Shown piece by piece: positions 1 to 8,944 of a DNA stretch of 45,357 nucleotides (the stretch's first letter is position 1; every line of letters starts with the position of its first letter). Below the pieces are notes generated by a model. It searched no databases. It worked only from the letters and a program-made list of their open reading frames with translations, and was not told the DNA's origin. The stretch comes from Sulfobacillus acidophilus (lineage in GTDB: Bacteria > Bacillota > Sulfobacillia > Sulfobacillales > Sulfobacillaceae). The translations under genes and the position numbers were made by a program. Location: NCBI GenBank assembly GCA_003023745.1, contig PXYV01000028.1:1-45357 (forward strand). The letters are read 5' to 3'.

Positions 1-1
1 C

Positions 2-22
2 GGGCGGCTTCAAAAGCCGCCC
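2..22. other. Hairpin at the window edge
   Basis: A perfect 9-bp inverted repeat (GGGCGGCTT / AAGCCGCCC) with a 3-nt loop. No T-run follows on the plus strand. A minus-strand T-run would lie before the window, so this may be the stem of a terminator for a gene outside it. Confidence 0.4.
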
Positions 23-156
23 TCATCACCAGTGGGAGTGGAGGTGGTGACAGGGTATTTTATGCAACTGTACCATAAAGTGCCATTGAAGCTCGACGGC
101 TTGTGAGGTATAAGGCTCCCTCGCCGGGGTGAGGTTGAGAACGGGAGGACCGACAC

Positions 157-735
157 ATGACAGTTCTATGGGCCATGAGCCTTTGGGCGGCAATGATTGT
201 GCTCGCGGCGAGTGGATATGGCGCAAGCGAGTTGCGAATGTTTCGATTGAACCGTTGGAAGATCGTGCTCGCGGGCTTGATTGTGTGGGCATTGGGATGG
301 CAAACCAGCCACTGGCCGCATCTGCATGTTACCCTCAACCTCGGATTCGGCGGATTGACGGGCGGGGCTCTGGCGTGGGTGGTGCTGAAGGGGCAAGTGC
401 GGTGGTGGGTCGTAGGAATGTGGCTGTTCTTGGTAGCGACTATTGTGCGCATGGCATTGCCATTCGGGATGGCACAAGCCACGGTTCTGCCGATTGCGGC
501 AATCGAAGGCGTGGGAATGGGATTCGCGGTCGGCATCGCGGTGCCGAAACCACTGGCAGCGGCCCTTCTTGCGGCCGCTACAGAAGGGTTAGCTGCGGTG
601 GCATTTGCGCTGTGCCATTCAACTCACGATTTGGGCCGCTATGATTTGGCTGTGGTCATGCTTGCGAGCCTTTCTGCTTGGCTCGTGGCCTGGGTGACGG
701 CCGGGTTGGGGCAACGCATCGGTCGATCAGCTTGA
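157..735 (+). CDS. Integral membrane protein of unknown function
   Basis: A protein of 192 residues made almost entirely of hydrophobic segments (about six, spread over residues 1-185), separated by short loops with few charges. The start is ATG with GGGAGG eight bases upstream. The stop codon overlaps the -35 box of the der promoter. I do not recognise the family. Its place directly ahead of der recalls the small membrane genes (yphA/yphB type) near der in Bacillus, but that rests on position only. No catalytic motif is visible. Confidence 0.7.
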   Translation: MTVLWAMSLWAAMIVLAASGYGASELRMFRLNRWKIVLAGLIVWALGWQTSHWPHLHVTLNLGFGGLTGGALAWVVLKGQVRWWVVGMWLFLVATIVRMALPFGMAQATVLPIAAIEGVGMGFAVGIAVPKPLAAALLAAATEGLAAVAFALCHSTHDLGRYDLAVVMLASLSAWLVAWVTAGLGQRIGRSA

Positions 736-760
736 CCTGATGCGTCTAGACGGTGATAAT
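732..760 (+). promoter_or_regulatory. Sigma-A promoter for der with a palindromic spacer
   Basis: TTGACC (732-737), a 17-bp spacer and GATAAT (755-760) match the vegetative consensus well. The spacer holds the perfect 10-bp palindrome CGTCTAGACG (743-752), which could be an operator. The -35 overlaps the stop codon of the upstream gene, so der can be transcribed independently. Confidence 0.6.
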
Positions 761-879
761 ACGCCAGTAGACACGTGTTTCGATGCACGCTCCAGGCGGG
801 GCGAGCTTGAAGGAAGGTGCCCCTCCGCCAGGAGATGGACTCATCCGTGAAAGCCGTGGTGAAAAGTGGGTGTATGCGC

Positions 880-2193
880 ATGTCCATCGTCGCCTTAGTG
901 GGTCGGCCCAATGTCGGCAAGTCCGCTCTCTTTAATCGCCTGACCGAGACGCGCCGGGCCATAGTAGACGACTACGAAGGCGTTACGCGCGACCGATTAT
1001 ACGAGCCAACGGACTGGAACGGACAATCGTTTACGCTGGTCGACACGGGAGGAATTTGGGAAGACGAGCGAGATTCATTATTGACAATGACCCGAGTGCA
1101 AACGGAGCGTGCGCTCGAAGAAGCCGATGTCCTGGTGTTGGTGGTGGACGGGCTGGCGGGGATGACAACCGCCGATGAGGATGTTGCCAAGATTTTGCGG
1201 CACACTCAAAAGCCTGTGTTGGTAGCCGTGAACAAGGCCGAATCTAAGCACGCCGACATTGCTGATTTTTACCGCTTGGGGCTAGGCCAGCCGCACCCGG
1301 TTTCCGCCATGCACGGCGAAGGTATCGGCGATTTGTTAGATGCGATCGTGGAGCATTTGCCGGGGCAGAACCCGGTATCCGAGGGGGGAGTCTCCCCTGT
1401 GCGCATTGCGATTGTGGGACGACCCAATGTCGGCAAGTCGTCGTTGCTGAACTGGTTCACCGGAGAAGAGCGCACCCTGGTGACGGCAATGGCAGGCACC
1501 ACTCGTGACGTGGTCGATGCTGCTGTCAGGCATGGCGGTCAAGCGTATCTGTTTTTAGATACGGCGGGACTGCGTCGGCCCAATCGTATCGGGGAAAAGC
1601 TTGAAGCGAAGACCGTGCAGCGGTCCTTGCAAGCCATGCGCGAGGCGGATGTCGTGTTATTGGTGCTCAGTGCCGACGAAGGCATTCATGCTCAAGATCA
1701 GCGCATTGCGGGTCTCATCGAAAGCCAGCACAAGGCGACCGTCATCCTCTTAAACAAGGCGGATTTGGTGCGGGGTACGACGCTGCCCCTGCAAGAGCGA
1801 GTGCGCGAACAACTGCGGTTTTTATCCTATGCCAGTCTAATCTCCACGTCCTTGACGACAAAATGGCATCTGCACGATTTGTGGTCCGAGATTGACCACG
1901 CCTATGCCTCGTATACCAAACGCATCCCCACACACCACATCAACCGTGTGATTGAGCAGGCCATCCATCTAAACCCGGCACCTACCCACAAGGGGCGGCA
2001 ATTAAAGGTCTATTATGCCACCCAAGTCGCGGTGCGTCCGCCTCATCTGGTACTGTTTGTCAATGATCCCGAATTAGTTCATTTTAGCTATCAACGCTAT
2101 CTAGAGAACCGGGTACGCGAGGCGTTTGACTTTCAGGGATCGCCAGTGCGTCTGTCATTTCGGCCGCGCTCACGAGACATCGTCAAACGGTAA
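880..2193 (+). CDS. der: Ribosome biogenesis GTPase Der
   Basis: Der (EngA) is an essential tandem GTPase acting in late assembly of the 50S ribosomal subunit. Both G domains are complete. The first has GRPNVGKS at 8-15, DTGG at 55-58 and NKAE at 118-121. The second has GRPNVGKS at 180-187, DTAG at 227-230 and NKAD at 292-295. A KH-like C-terminal domain follows. The ATG at 880 gives 437 residues, the usual family length. In-frame GTGs at 817 and 847 and an ATG at 874 would only add a non-conserved tail, though the best Shine-Dalgarno (AGGAG at 830-834) lies 12 bases before GTG 847, so the start is not certain. In many Firmicutes der is followed by gpsA and spoIVA; here gpsA is absent and two other genes intervene. 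Confidence 0.96.
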   Translation: MSIVALVGRPNVGKSALFNRLTETRRAIVDDYEGVTRDRLYEPTDWNGQSFTLVDTGGIWEDERDSLLTMTRVQTERALEEADVLVLVVDGLAGMTTADEDVAKILRHTQKPVLVAVNKAESKHADIADFYRLGLGQPHPVSAMHGEGIGDLLDAIVEHLPGQNPVSEGGVSPVRIAIVGRPNVGKSSLLNWFTGEERTLVTAMAGTTRDVVDAAVRHGGQAYLFLDTAGLRRPNRIGEKLEAKTVQRSLQAMREADVVLLVLSADEGIHAQDQRIAGLIESQHKATVILLNKADLVRGTTLPLQERVREQLRFLSYASLISTSLTTKWHLHDLWSEIDHAYASYTKRIPTHHINRVIEQAIHLNPAPTHKGRQLKVYYATQVAVRPPHLVLFVNDPELVHFSYQRYLENRVREAFDFQGSPVRLSFRPRSRDIVKR

Positions 2194-2221
2194 ATTGCTG
2201 CCTGGGCATTGGTGGCGGGGA

Positions 2222-2246
2222 GGGCTGTCCCGACAAAAGACAGCCC
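2222..2246. terminator. Hairpin between convergent der and yceI-like genes
   Basis: An 8-bp stem GGGCTGTC / GACAGCCC with a 9-nt loop, extendable with a bulge by GCGG/CCGC. It lies between two converging stop codons, which suits a bidirectional terminator. Neither side has a clean T-run. Confidence 0.45.
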
Positions 2247-2260
2247 CGCGCTGAAGATAG

Positions 2261-2794
2261 CTATTGCTTCACAGTCTCCAATTCTAAATTAATGTCGACG
2301 TTGTCGCCCACCATCATTCCACCTGCTTCTAATACTTGGTTCCAGTTTACCCCAAAATCCTTGCGATTAATGCGCGCAGAGCATTCGAACCCAGCGCGCA
2401 CGTGGCCCCAAGGGTCGGGACTCGTGCCCAAATACTCGACCTTAACCGGAACCTCTTTGCTCACCCCTCGTAAGGTGAGGGTGCCGTAAACGGTATAGGT
2501 GCCGTCGCCGGTCTTTTCGATGCGGTTACTTTGATAGGTCATGGTGGGATAATGCTCGACATCAAAGAAATCACTGGTGCGCAGATGTTTGTCGCGATCG
2601 GGCTGGTTGGTGTTCACACTGGCCACCTGGGCGGAAAACTCTGCGTGGGCGGTGCTGAGGTCTTCCGGATTGCCAATGATGCGACCTTCAAAGTCCTGAA
2701 AGTGTCCACGAACCTTCGATACCAAATGCCGGACGACAAAACCGGCGGTGCTATGTGCGGCATCGATGACCCACACGTCTTGATTCTCTGCCAT
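2261..2794 (-). CDS. YceI family protein
   Basis: A 177-residue member of the YceI family, lipocalin-like beta-barrels that bind isoprenoid or other amphipathic ligands. The family pattern is visible: a WxIDxAHS-type N-terminus, the F-x-V-RHL segment, the central HLRTSDFFDVEHYP block, and a late DFGVNWN segment. There is no signal peptide, so this copy is probably cytoplasmic. The start is the ATG at 2794, with AGGAGG about eight bases upstream; a longer frame to 2836 lacks such a site. The gene is monocistronic and convergent with der. An inverted repeat in its promoter region suggests repressor control. The ligand is unknown. Confidence 0.9.
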   Translation of the reverse strand: MAENQDVWVIDAAHSTAGFVVRHLVSKVRGHFQDFEGRIIGNPEDLSTAHAEFSAQVASVNTNQPDRDKHLRTSDFFDVEHYPTMTYQSNRIEKTGDGTYTVYGTLTLRGVSKEVPVKVEYLGTSPDPWGHVRAGFECSARINRKDFGVNWNQVLEAGGMMVGDNVDINLELETVKQ

Positions 2795-2864
2795 ATCTGA
2801 TTCCTCCTGTGTAACGACCTGAGTTTGTCGTTGCAAGATACCATCATAGAAACAAATTAATATT

Positions 2865-2883
2865 AACTTCTCTTAAAGAAGTT
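2865..2883. promoter_or_regulatory. Inverted repeat upstream of the yceI-like gene
   Basis: AACTTCT-CTTAA-AGAAGTT, a perfect 7-bp inverted repeat with a 5-nt centre in an AT-rich stretch. It lies about 70 bases before the start codon, where the promoter should be. The form fits a dimeric repressor operator (MarR-like, for example); the regulator is not identifiable. Confidence 0.4.
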
Positions 2884-3103
2884 GGCAAGGATCTGAATGG
2901 GGCGCTTCGTGACCAACAACCCCGAGAATTGTTGGACGTGACTGCTTGCAAGAAGGTCGTGGCATAGTCACGGTGGTTAGCCTTGAACATTGCTGGGTGC
3001 TCAGGAATGCGATATCCTGCAGCAGAAAGTGGGATGGAGTTGTGCCGCACGTAACGCTATCCGTCCCTACGCGTCGATTAAAGAATGAACAGGAGAGGGA
3101 ACC

Positions 3104-3667
3104 ATGTTTTCGTGGGCAGTTAACCAGCATCTTCATTTAAAATTGGTTGAACCTAACGATGCCGCTCAGATGTTTCAAATTACGGATGAGTCCCGCCACT
3201 ATCTTCGGCAGTGGTTGCCGTGGGTTGACGCGATTAGGACGGTCGTGGACACTCAGGACTTTATTGCGCAAAGTATGGCCCAGTATGCCGCCAACAACGG
3301 CTTTCAAGCCGGGATCTGGTGGGAGCGCGAATTGGTCGGTTGCATAGGCTTTCATGCTATCGATTGGACTAATCGTGCCACCTCGGTCGGTTATTGGTTA
3401 AAAGAGGCCGCGCAAGGGCACGGCATTATGACGCAGGCGGCTGAAGCACTGGTCAGCCTAGCCTTTCGCCACTACCAGCTGAATCGCGTTGAAATTCAGG
3501 CGGCGGTTGGCAATTTAAAAAGTCGCGCCATTGCCCAACGATTAGGATTGGTGCAGGAAGGAATTCTGCGTCAAAAGGAGTGGTTGTATGACCATTTCGT
3601 TGACCATGTTGTATATGCCGCATTAGCGAGCGAGTGGTCGGCAAGGCTTGATGCGACGGTGCCGTAG
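3104..3667 (+). CDS. GNAT family N-acetyltransferase, RimJ/RimL type
   Basis: A 187-residue GNAT protein resembling ribosomal-protein-serine acetyltransferases (RimL/YdaF type). Family signs are the N-terminal L-x-L-x-x-P segment, the central IGFHAIDW beta-strand region, the acetyl-CoA loop around GYWLKEAAQGHGIMTQA, and the late NxxSRAIAQRLGL block. The start ATG has AGGAGAGGG about eight bases upstream. It stands alone between the yceI-like gene and spoIVA. The acceptor (protein N-terminus or small amine) cannot be told from sequence. Confidence 0.88.
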   Translation: MFSWAVNQHLHLKLVEPNDAAQMFQITDESRHYLRQWLPWVDAIRTVVDTQDFIAQSMAQYAANNGFQAGIWWERELVGCIGFHAIDWTNRATSVGYWLKEAAQGHGIMTQAAEALVSLAFRHYQLNRVEIQAAVGNLKSRAIAQRLGLVQEGILRQKEWLYDHFVDHVVYAALASEWSARLDATVP

Positions 3668-3812
3668 GCCCTGAATGGACGCTAGGCCGGCTATCGCATT
3701 GCAAATGTCGCCTGTCGCGATTTGTTGCTGTTCCAACAGGCTGTCTCCAGCACGTTCTAAGGTCCGCCTTGAAAAATGGTTGCCAATGGTTGGCATTATC
3801 CGGTGCGCGTTC

Positions 3813-3841
3813 TCATATCTTGCTACTGTCATTCATCAGAT
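3813..3841 (+). promoter_or_regulatory. Possible sigma-E-like promoter for spoIVA
   Basis: TCATATC, 14 bases and CATCAGAT give a partial match to the sigma-E consensus (kmATATT / CATACAnT). spoIVA is a sigma-E gene in Bacillus, and this lies about 60 bases upstream of its start. The -10 match is weak. The 234-base gap 3668-3901 shows no other feature. Confidence 0.22.
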
Positions 3842-3901
3842 GATCCCGGGACAGGCGAGGACCGGCGCCAACCCGCGAAGATGAGGGAGGGAACCGACAG
3901 G

Positions 3902-5380
3902 ATGGAGAAGTTTGACCTGTTCAAGGACTTAGCCGAACGCACCGGAGGCGATGTATACATTGGCGTCGTAGGACCGGTCCGCACCGGCAAATCGACGCTA
4001 ATCAAACGCTTTATGGAACGCATGATTCTTCCCGCCATCGATGACCCTAATGAACGCGAACGCGCCGTGGACTCGCTGCCTCAGAGCGGGACCGGGCGCA
4101 CTATCATGACCACCGAGCCCAAGTTTATCCCCGATGACGGAGTCGAGATTGCCCTGAACGACGCCATTTCGTTTCGGGCCCGGTTAGTGGATTGTGTAGG
4201 CTATGCAGTCGATGGCGCCTTGGGTTACCTGGAAGAAGATGGTGCGCGCATGGTCAACACGCCCTGGTCTGATGAGCAAATGCCGTTTGAAGAAGCGGCT
4301 GAAATTGGCACGCGCAAGGTGATTCAAGATCATTCCACCATCGGGGTTGTCGTGACGACCGACGGGTCTTTCGGCGAGTTAGCTCGCGAGGCCTACGTCG
4401 ATGCAGAACATCGCGTGATTGCTGAGCTCAAGGAATTGCAAAAACCGTTTGTGGTCGTTCTCAATTCGTCACGACCCTATGCGGACGAAACGATCAACTT
4501 AGCGGACCAGATGTCCGGAGAATACGATGTGCCAGTGATTCCGGTAAATTGCCTTGAACTTCGCCAGGATGACATTACTCAGATTCTGGAGCATGTTTTG
4601 TACGAATTTCCGGTGAGCGCCATCGAATTTCAATTGGTGGACTGGGTGGATGCGCTACCGGTCAGCCACTGGTTGCGCAAGGCGATGGATCAGGCAACCG
4701 AGGAAGCACGCGCAGCGATTACGCGGCTTCGCGACGTTAAAGGTCAGATTGACAAACTGATGAGTTACGAGGACATGGACAATGTACGGCTCGTACACAT
4801 GGACTTAGGCACCGGTCAGGCGGAAATAGCGCTGGGGGCGCGCGATGAGTTGTACTATCGGGTTTTGGCAGAACTAGCGGACCGTCATGTGGGGGGCCGG
4901 GGAGACGTTGTGAAGTTGTGGCGGGAATATGTCGTCGCGAAACAGGAATGGGATAAGGTGGAGGAAGCCGTGCAGGAGGTGCGTGCCGCCGGCTACGGCA
5001 TGGTTGCGCCAACGCTGGATGAGCTCGATTTGCAGGAACCCGAACCCATCCGCAAGGGATCGCAGTTTGGAGTCCGGCTCAAGGCGACGGCTCCTTCAAT
5101 TCATATGATCCGGGCCGATATCGAAACGGAAATCACACCCATTATTGGGACAGAACGACAAGCCGACGAACTCGTGCAATACTTGATGGAACAATTTGAA
5201 GATGACCCCAAACGCTTGTGGGAAACCAATCTTTTTGGGAAATCCTTGCATGATCTGGTGCGTGAAAGCATCCAATCCAAGCTATTTAGGATGCCCGACA
5301 ACGCCCAGGAAAAACTTCAGGAAACACTGACCCGCATCATTAATGAGGGTTCAGGCGGGCTCATTTGTATTATCATTTAG
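3902..5380 (+). CDS. spoIVA: Stage IV sporulation protein A, SpoIVA
   Basis: SpoIVA is the mother-cell morphogenetic ATPase that polymerises on the forespore to form the coat basement layer. The ATG at 3902, preceded by GAGGGAGGG, gives 492 residues, the length of the B. subtilis protein. Functional residues fall at the same numbers as there: Walker A at 24-31 with K30, the sensor threonines T70/T71, and Walker B D97 in VDCVGY. The C-terminus ends in GGLICIII, the conserved hydrophobic tail involved in anchoring through SpoVM. The frame stays open upstream to 3776, but that part is not conserved. The gene marks the organism as an endospore former. It converges on the ABC permease genes across a strong hairpin. 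Confidence 0.97.
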   Translation: MEKFDLFKDLAERTGGDVYIGVVGPVRTGKSTLIKRFMERMILPAIDDPNERERAVDSLPQSGTGRTIMTTEPKFIPDDGVEIALNDAISFRARLVDCVGYAVDGALGYLEEDGARMVNTPWSDEQMPFEEAAEIGTRKVIQDHSTIGVVVTTDGSFGELAREAYVDAEHRVIAELKELQKPFVVVLNSSRPYADETINLADQMSGEYDVPVIPVNCLELRQDDITQILEHVLYEFPVSAIEFQLVDWVDALPVSHWLRKAMDQATEEARAAITRLRDVKGQIDKLMSYEDMDNVRLVHMDLGTGQAEIALGARDELYYRVLAELADRHVGGRGDVVKLWREYVVAKQEWDKVEEAVQEVRAAGYGMVAPTLDELDLQEPEPIRKGSQFGVRLKATAPSIHMIRADIETEITPIIGTERQADELVQYLMEQFEDDPKRLWETNLFGKSLHDLVRESIQSKLFRMPDNAQEKLQETLTRIINEGSGGLICIII

Positions 5381-5432
5381 GCTCAGCCAAGGCAGCCCCG
5401 CAATTCTTTAGCGGGACTGTCTTGGCGTTAGC
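5381..5432. terminator. Bidirectional hairpin between spoIVA and the permease gene
   Basis: A long imperfect stem: 5386-5401 pairs with 5411-5426 (GCCAAG..CCCGC / GCGGG..CTTGGC), with further GCT/AGC pairing at the edges. It fills the whole space between two converging stop codons. T-tracts are weak on both sides. Confidence 0.6.
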
Positions 5433-6386
5433 TTAGGTATAAGAAATGCGCGGGTCAACCAGGGCGTATAAGAGATCGGCAATGAGATTGCCCAAAATGG
5501 TAATCGCACCCAAGAAGACAATAATCGCCAATAGCACCGGCATATCCAAATCAAGCGCTGCATTCCAAAACAAGAGGCCCATCCCCGGATAGTTAAAGAT
5601 TTCTTCCACCACCAGTGCGCCACCGAAAAGCGCTGGCAGCGACAAGCCAAAGAGCGTAATGAGCGGCAAGACGGAATTGCGCAATGCATGCACCAAAAGC
5701 ACCCGAAACTCACCGGCGCCTTTGGAACGGGCCGTGCGAATGTAATCTTGCACCAAGGTCTCGCGCATGGTGGACCGCATATACCGAGCCCATCCCGCCA
5801 CGGACACCACCGCCAAGGTTACCCCCGGCAAGATGAGATGATACACGTACGACCAGAAGTTGGGATTGGGATTGTTCGGGTTGGTGATCCCCCCGGTCGG
5901 AAACCAGTTCAAATGAATCGCGAACGCTTCAATCACCAACACGCCCAACCAAAACACCGGCATCGCGTAAAAGAAGTACAAAATCACCGTGATGACTTGA
6001 TCAAACCAGGTATCGGCGTAATACGCTTGAAAGGTGCCAATCAGCACGGCGCCCAAATGGGCGATGATAATGGCGAGCGCCACCAGCTCCAACGTGTGCG
6101 GCAGCGCGCTCAAAATGAGCGCGGTGACCGGCCGATTATAGACATACGAGTACTGAAAGTTGCCGTGCAGGGCCTTCCATAGCCACAGCAAGTATTGCAT
6201 GTACAGCGGCTTATCCAGCCCCAGATTGCGTTTGAGAATAGCGGCGCGATAGGCGGTGTAGTGATTGCCTAAGAGAATCCGCACCGGATTGCCCGGAATG
6301 ATGTGCAGCAGAATGAAACTGATGATGGTGACCCCGAGCAAGGCAGGAATAGCCTCGAGAATTCGCCGCAACACATACCGACTCAT
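5433..6386 (-). CDS. ABC transporter permease, DppB/OppB family
   Basis: A 317-residue inner-membrane permease of the peptide/nickel importer class. The N-terminus (MSRYVLRRILEAIPALLG) and the HIIPGNPVR segment are typical of DppB. About six membrane segments follow. The cytoplasmic EAA-type loop (RTARSKGAGEFRVLLVHALRN) that docks the ATPase is present in the second half. It lies 12 bases downstream of the DppC-type partner and is the last gene of the minus-strand transcription unit. The substrate cannot be inferred. No ATPase gene is in the cluster, so the permease pair must use ATPases encoded elsewhere. Confidence 0.93.
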   Translation of the reverse strand: MSRYVLRRILEAIPALLGVTIISFILLHIIPGNPVRILLGNHYTAYRAAILKRNLGLDKPLYMQYLLWLWKALHGNFQYSYVYNRPVTALILSALPHTLELVALAIIIAHLGAVLIGTFQAYYADTWFDQVITVILYFFYAMPVFWLGVLVIEAFAIHLNWFPTGGITNPNNPNPNFWSYVYHLILPGVTLAVVSVAGWARYMRSTMRETLVQDYIRTARSKGAGEFRVLLVHALRNSVLPLITLFGLSLPALFGGALVVEEIFNYPGMGLLFWNAALDLDMPVLLAIIVFLGAITILGNLIADLLYALVDPRISYT

Positions 6387-6398
6387 CGTCTATCCCCC

Positions 6399-7292
6399 TT
6401 ATAGCCGCGTATCAAAGGCTTGGCGCAAGCCATCACCAATGAAGTTGATACTGAGTTCCGCCAGTAAAATTAAGAGCCCGGGCGGATACACCAGCCACCA
6501 GCTGGGCTGATACATGTAATTCATCGCGGACGCCAAGTCGGCGCCCCAATTGGGCGACGGCGGCGGCAGGCCCAGCCCCAGAAAACTTAACGTCGCAATG
6601 GTGAGAATGGCGTTGGCCACGCTAAACGTGCCCGCCACCAAGACCGTCCCGAGGAAGTTCGGAAACAGATATTTGGTCATAATCCGCGGGGTGCTGGCTC
6701 CCAAGGCGTGCGCCGCTTCCACATAGGTGCGTTGTTTCAAACTAAGCACCTCGGCCCGCACCAGCCGGGCCACGGTCAGCCACGCGGTGGAGGCGAGAAT
6801 CACCACCATGATCACCACGCTCGGCTTAAAGACCGCATCTAAAAAGAGCAAAATGAACAACGCCGGCACCGAGAGAATAATGTCGACAATGCGCATCAAG
6901 ATGGTGTCCAGCCATGGCCGTGCCAGCCCCGAGATCATGCCGTAGATAATGCCAAAGACCATGGAGACGGCCGCCGCCGCAAATCCGACAATCAACGACG
7001 CTTGGCCGCCCACCATCATGCGCGCGAGATAGTTGCGGCCCAGATCATCCGTGCCCAGCGGAAATTGGGCATCCGGCGGCTGCAGCATATGGTTGAGATG
7101 AATCGTGAGAGGATTGGCGCGATAGATGAGCGGACCCACAAACGAAAAGAGAATCAAAAATGTAATCCCAATAATGCCGGCGACCGTAAGCGGACTGTGC
7201 CAAAATCGCCGCCACACCCGGCCTTGATAGGCATAGACCAGCTCTTCCGCACCGGGTTCGGCATCCTCCGCGGGGATGGGATTTTGCAGCAT
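6399..7292 (-). CDS. ABC transporter permease, DppC/OppC family
   Basis: The second permease of the peptide-type importer, 297 residues. It has a soluble N-terminus, a first membrane segment, the periplasmic GTDDLGRNYLARMM motif region typical of DppC, and the EAA loop (EAAHALGASTPRIMTKYLFPN). The start is the ATG at 7292, with AGGAGG seven bases upstream; the frame is open to 7346 but lacks a ribosome site there. It pairs with the DppB-type permease to form the transmembrane channel. A 209-base leader (7293-7501) separates it from the lipoprotein gene. That leader shows no clear terminator, so readthrough or a separate promoter are both possible. Confidence 0.93.
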   Translation of the reverse strand: MLQNPIPAEDAEPGAEELVYAYQGRVWRRFWHSPLTVAGIIGITFLILFSFVGPLIYRANPLTIHLNHMLQPPDAQFPLGTDDLGRNYLARMMVGGQASLIVGFAAAAVSMVFGIIYGMISGLARPWLDTILMRIVDIILSVPALFILLFLDAVFKPSVVIMVVILASTAWLTVARLVRAEVLSLKQRTYVEAAHALGASTPRIMTKYLFPNFLGTVLVAGTFSVANAILTIATLSFLGLGLPPPSPNWGADLASAMNYMYQPSWWLVYPPGLLILLAELSINFIGDGLRQAFDTRL

Positions 7293-7501
7293 AGCCGACC
7301 TCCTTGTTCCAGAAGATAGGTGTTGGCCGTGCGGGCCGTCTTTCACTCCATCTTCTCGCGTTTCTCTATAGGCGCACAGTCAGGCCAAATTATCGCTCAC
7401 CGTATGCGCTACGATACCTCACGTGGCTGTCGCAGTATTCGATAAGTTAGGATAACAATCCTGCTACATCAATATTTTAACATGCTCAGCCTTTGGTGCG
7501 G

Positions 7502-8839
7502 TCAACTATTGTGACGGGATTTCATGCGCCAGTCTTCCACTTTATATAGCGGCTGCCAGATGTTGGGTTGCCAATCGGTTAAACGAGTTTTGGCGTGCCA
7601 ATACTCGACGCTGCGCACGAGCCGCCACCACCGTGGCGGCGGCGTTGATGAAAACGGCGGAGCTGCCATCGACTCTACCATGAGGTCGGCCTCATGCCCC
7701 ATTTGTGGAGGGAGCACGTGGACAATAATGCCTTGGGCGCCCCATTGCTGATCCAGCTCTTGCACTAAGGTATGACCAAATCCACTCCGGGGTCCTGCGA
7801 TCGACACAGAAAACGCTGCCCCGTGACGTTTTACCCAATGCGTGCCCCGACGATGATAGCCCCAGTGAGCGAAAAGCTGTTTTAAAGGGGTCCGATTCGG
7901 TGCAGCAAGTGACGATACCGCCAAACCCGGCAGTTTGGATGGCCGCAGGGCACGCTTTAAAATCGACACAGGCATATCGCGCTTTTGCACCACAATCCCC
8001 CACACCGTGGGGCTGGCTATTGGCACGGTATGATAGTGTGTGCCAAACGCGCGACTGGGGCGAAACGTCCAAGCCAGGTCCACGTCATTTTCGTGGGCCA
8101 ATGTTGTTAAACTGGGATTCCAGACCCAGCGCATGTATTTGATGCGCGGGGTTCCGAGAAAATAGTGCGGATTGGCCACCCAGGTGAGAGCGCGCGAGGA
8201 TAGATGAAATGGACGAAACGGACCGCTACCTACGACATCCTTGAGTTTGGTCAAATAGTCCGACCGCTGCACTTGACCGACCGGAAGGTGGTCAAGCAGG
8301 AAACTCGGAAGAATCCACAACCCGCCGTGCGTGGATAAAATGTTTTGAGCGAAGCTGGGGTCGGGCTGGTCAAGCCAGATTTTCAGCTCCGTGGGGGACA
8401 CCGCCTCGACCCGTGACACATGATGCAGTTCTTGGGAACGGACAAATCCGCTAGCCCGGTTTCGGTAAAAATTTAATGTCCATACCACGTCGTTTGCGGT
8501 GATAGGCCGGCCTGTCCACCACTTGGCCGACGGATTGAGCGCGATTTGCCATAGAGTGGAGTGCGTGTTGTGGTGCCACGATACGGCGAGTTGGGGTTGC
8601 GGCTTCCCGGCCGGATTTAACGCCAGTAATGTTTGGAACACTATTTGATCATATAGTTGGTCGACCCCGGAGTCTCCCGTAACCGGATCGAGATTGGTCA
8701 CACGCGGGGTATCCACGGATAGGATGGTGTTATACACAAAGGACGAGCGCAAGTGCAAAGAGGGCGCTCCACAGCCGCCTATTAGCGACACCAGCGTGGC
8801 CAGCGCCAAGGATGCCGCCCCGATGGTGGATGACTTCAT
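7502..8839 (-). CDS. Family-5 solute-binding lipoprotein, short form
   Basis: A 445-residue extracytoplasmic solute-binding protein of the peptide/nickel class (SBP_bac_5). The N-terminal signal ends in a lipobox with C23 (LIGGC), predicting attachment to the membrane outer face. The family core is visible: the L-x-P-x-LAVSW-type motif, W-x-I-x-L, K-W-x-x-G-x-P-x-x-x-x-DV, and the GSGPF segment. At 445 residues it is clearly shorter than the usual 500-600, with the loss in the C-terminal lobe, so it may be a divergent or partly decayed duplicate of the next gene's product. It has a moderate GGGAG ribosome site. Confidence 0.85.
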   Translation of the reverse strand: MKSSTIGAASLALATLVSLIGGCGAPSLHLRSSFVYNTILSVDTPRVTNLDPVTGDSGVDQLYDQIVFQTLLALNPAGKPQPQLAVSWHHNTHSTLWQIALNPSAKWWTGRPITANDVVWTLNFYRNRASGFVRSQELHHVSRVEAVSPTELKIWLDQPDPSFAQNILSTHGGLWILPSFLLDHLPVGQVQRSDYLTKLKDVVGSGPFRPFHLSSRALTWVANPHYFLGTPRIKYMRWVWNPSLTTLAHENDVDLAWTFRPSRAFGTHYHTVPIASPTVWGIVVQKRDMPVSILKRALRPSKLPGLAVSSLAAPNRTPLKQLFAHWGYHRRGTHWVKRHGAAFSVSIAGPRSGFGHTLVQELDQQWGAQGIIVHVLPPQMGHEADLMVESMAAPPFSSTPPPRWWRLVRSVEYWHAKTRLTDWQPNIWQPLYKVEDWRMKSRHNS

Positions 8840-8902
8840 GGCTTCGCTCCCGCTCCACTGGATTTACGCTATTGTATCATGGCAATGTTGATAGCATAAG
8901 AC

Positions 8903-8933
8903 AACAAAAGGCCCGGAGAATTGTCCCCGGGCC
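8903..8933 (-). terminator. Rho-independent terminator of the binding-protein gene
   Basis: On the minus strand, a 7-bp GGCCCGG / CCGGGCC stem is followed by TTTTGTT. It lies directly after the stop codon of the 573-residue binding protein. It should dampen readthrough into the lipoprotein and permease genes, giving more binding protein than permease. Confidence 0.8.
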
Positions 8934-8944
8934 GAGATAACCGC

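Noticed and set aside
5688-6182. Plus-strand 164-codon ORF inside the DppB-type gene
   Set aside because: A shadow of the permease gene on the other strand, rich in His/Gln/Arg as expected for an antisense frame.
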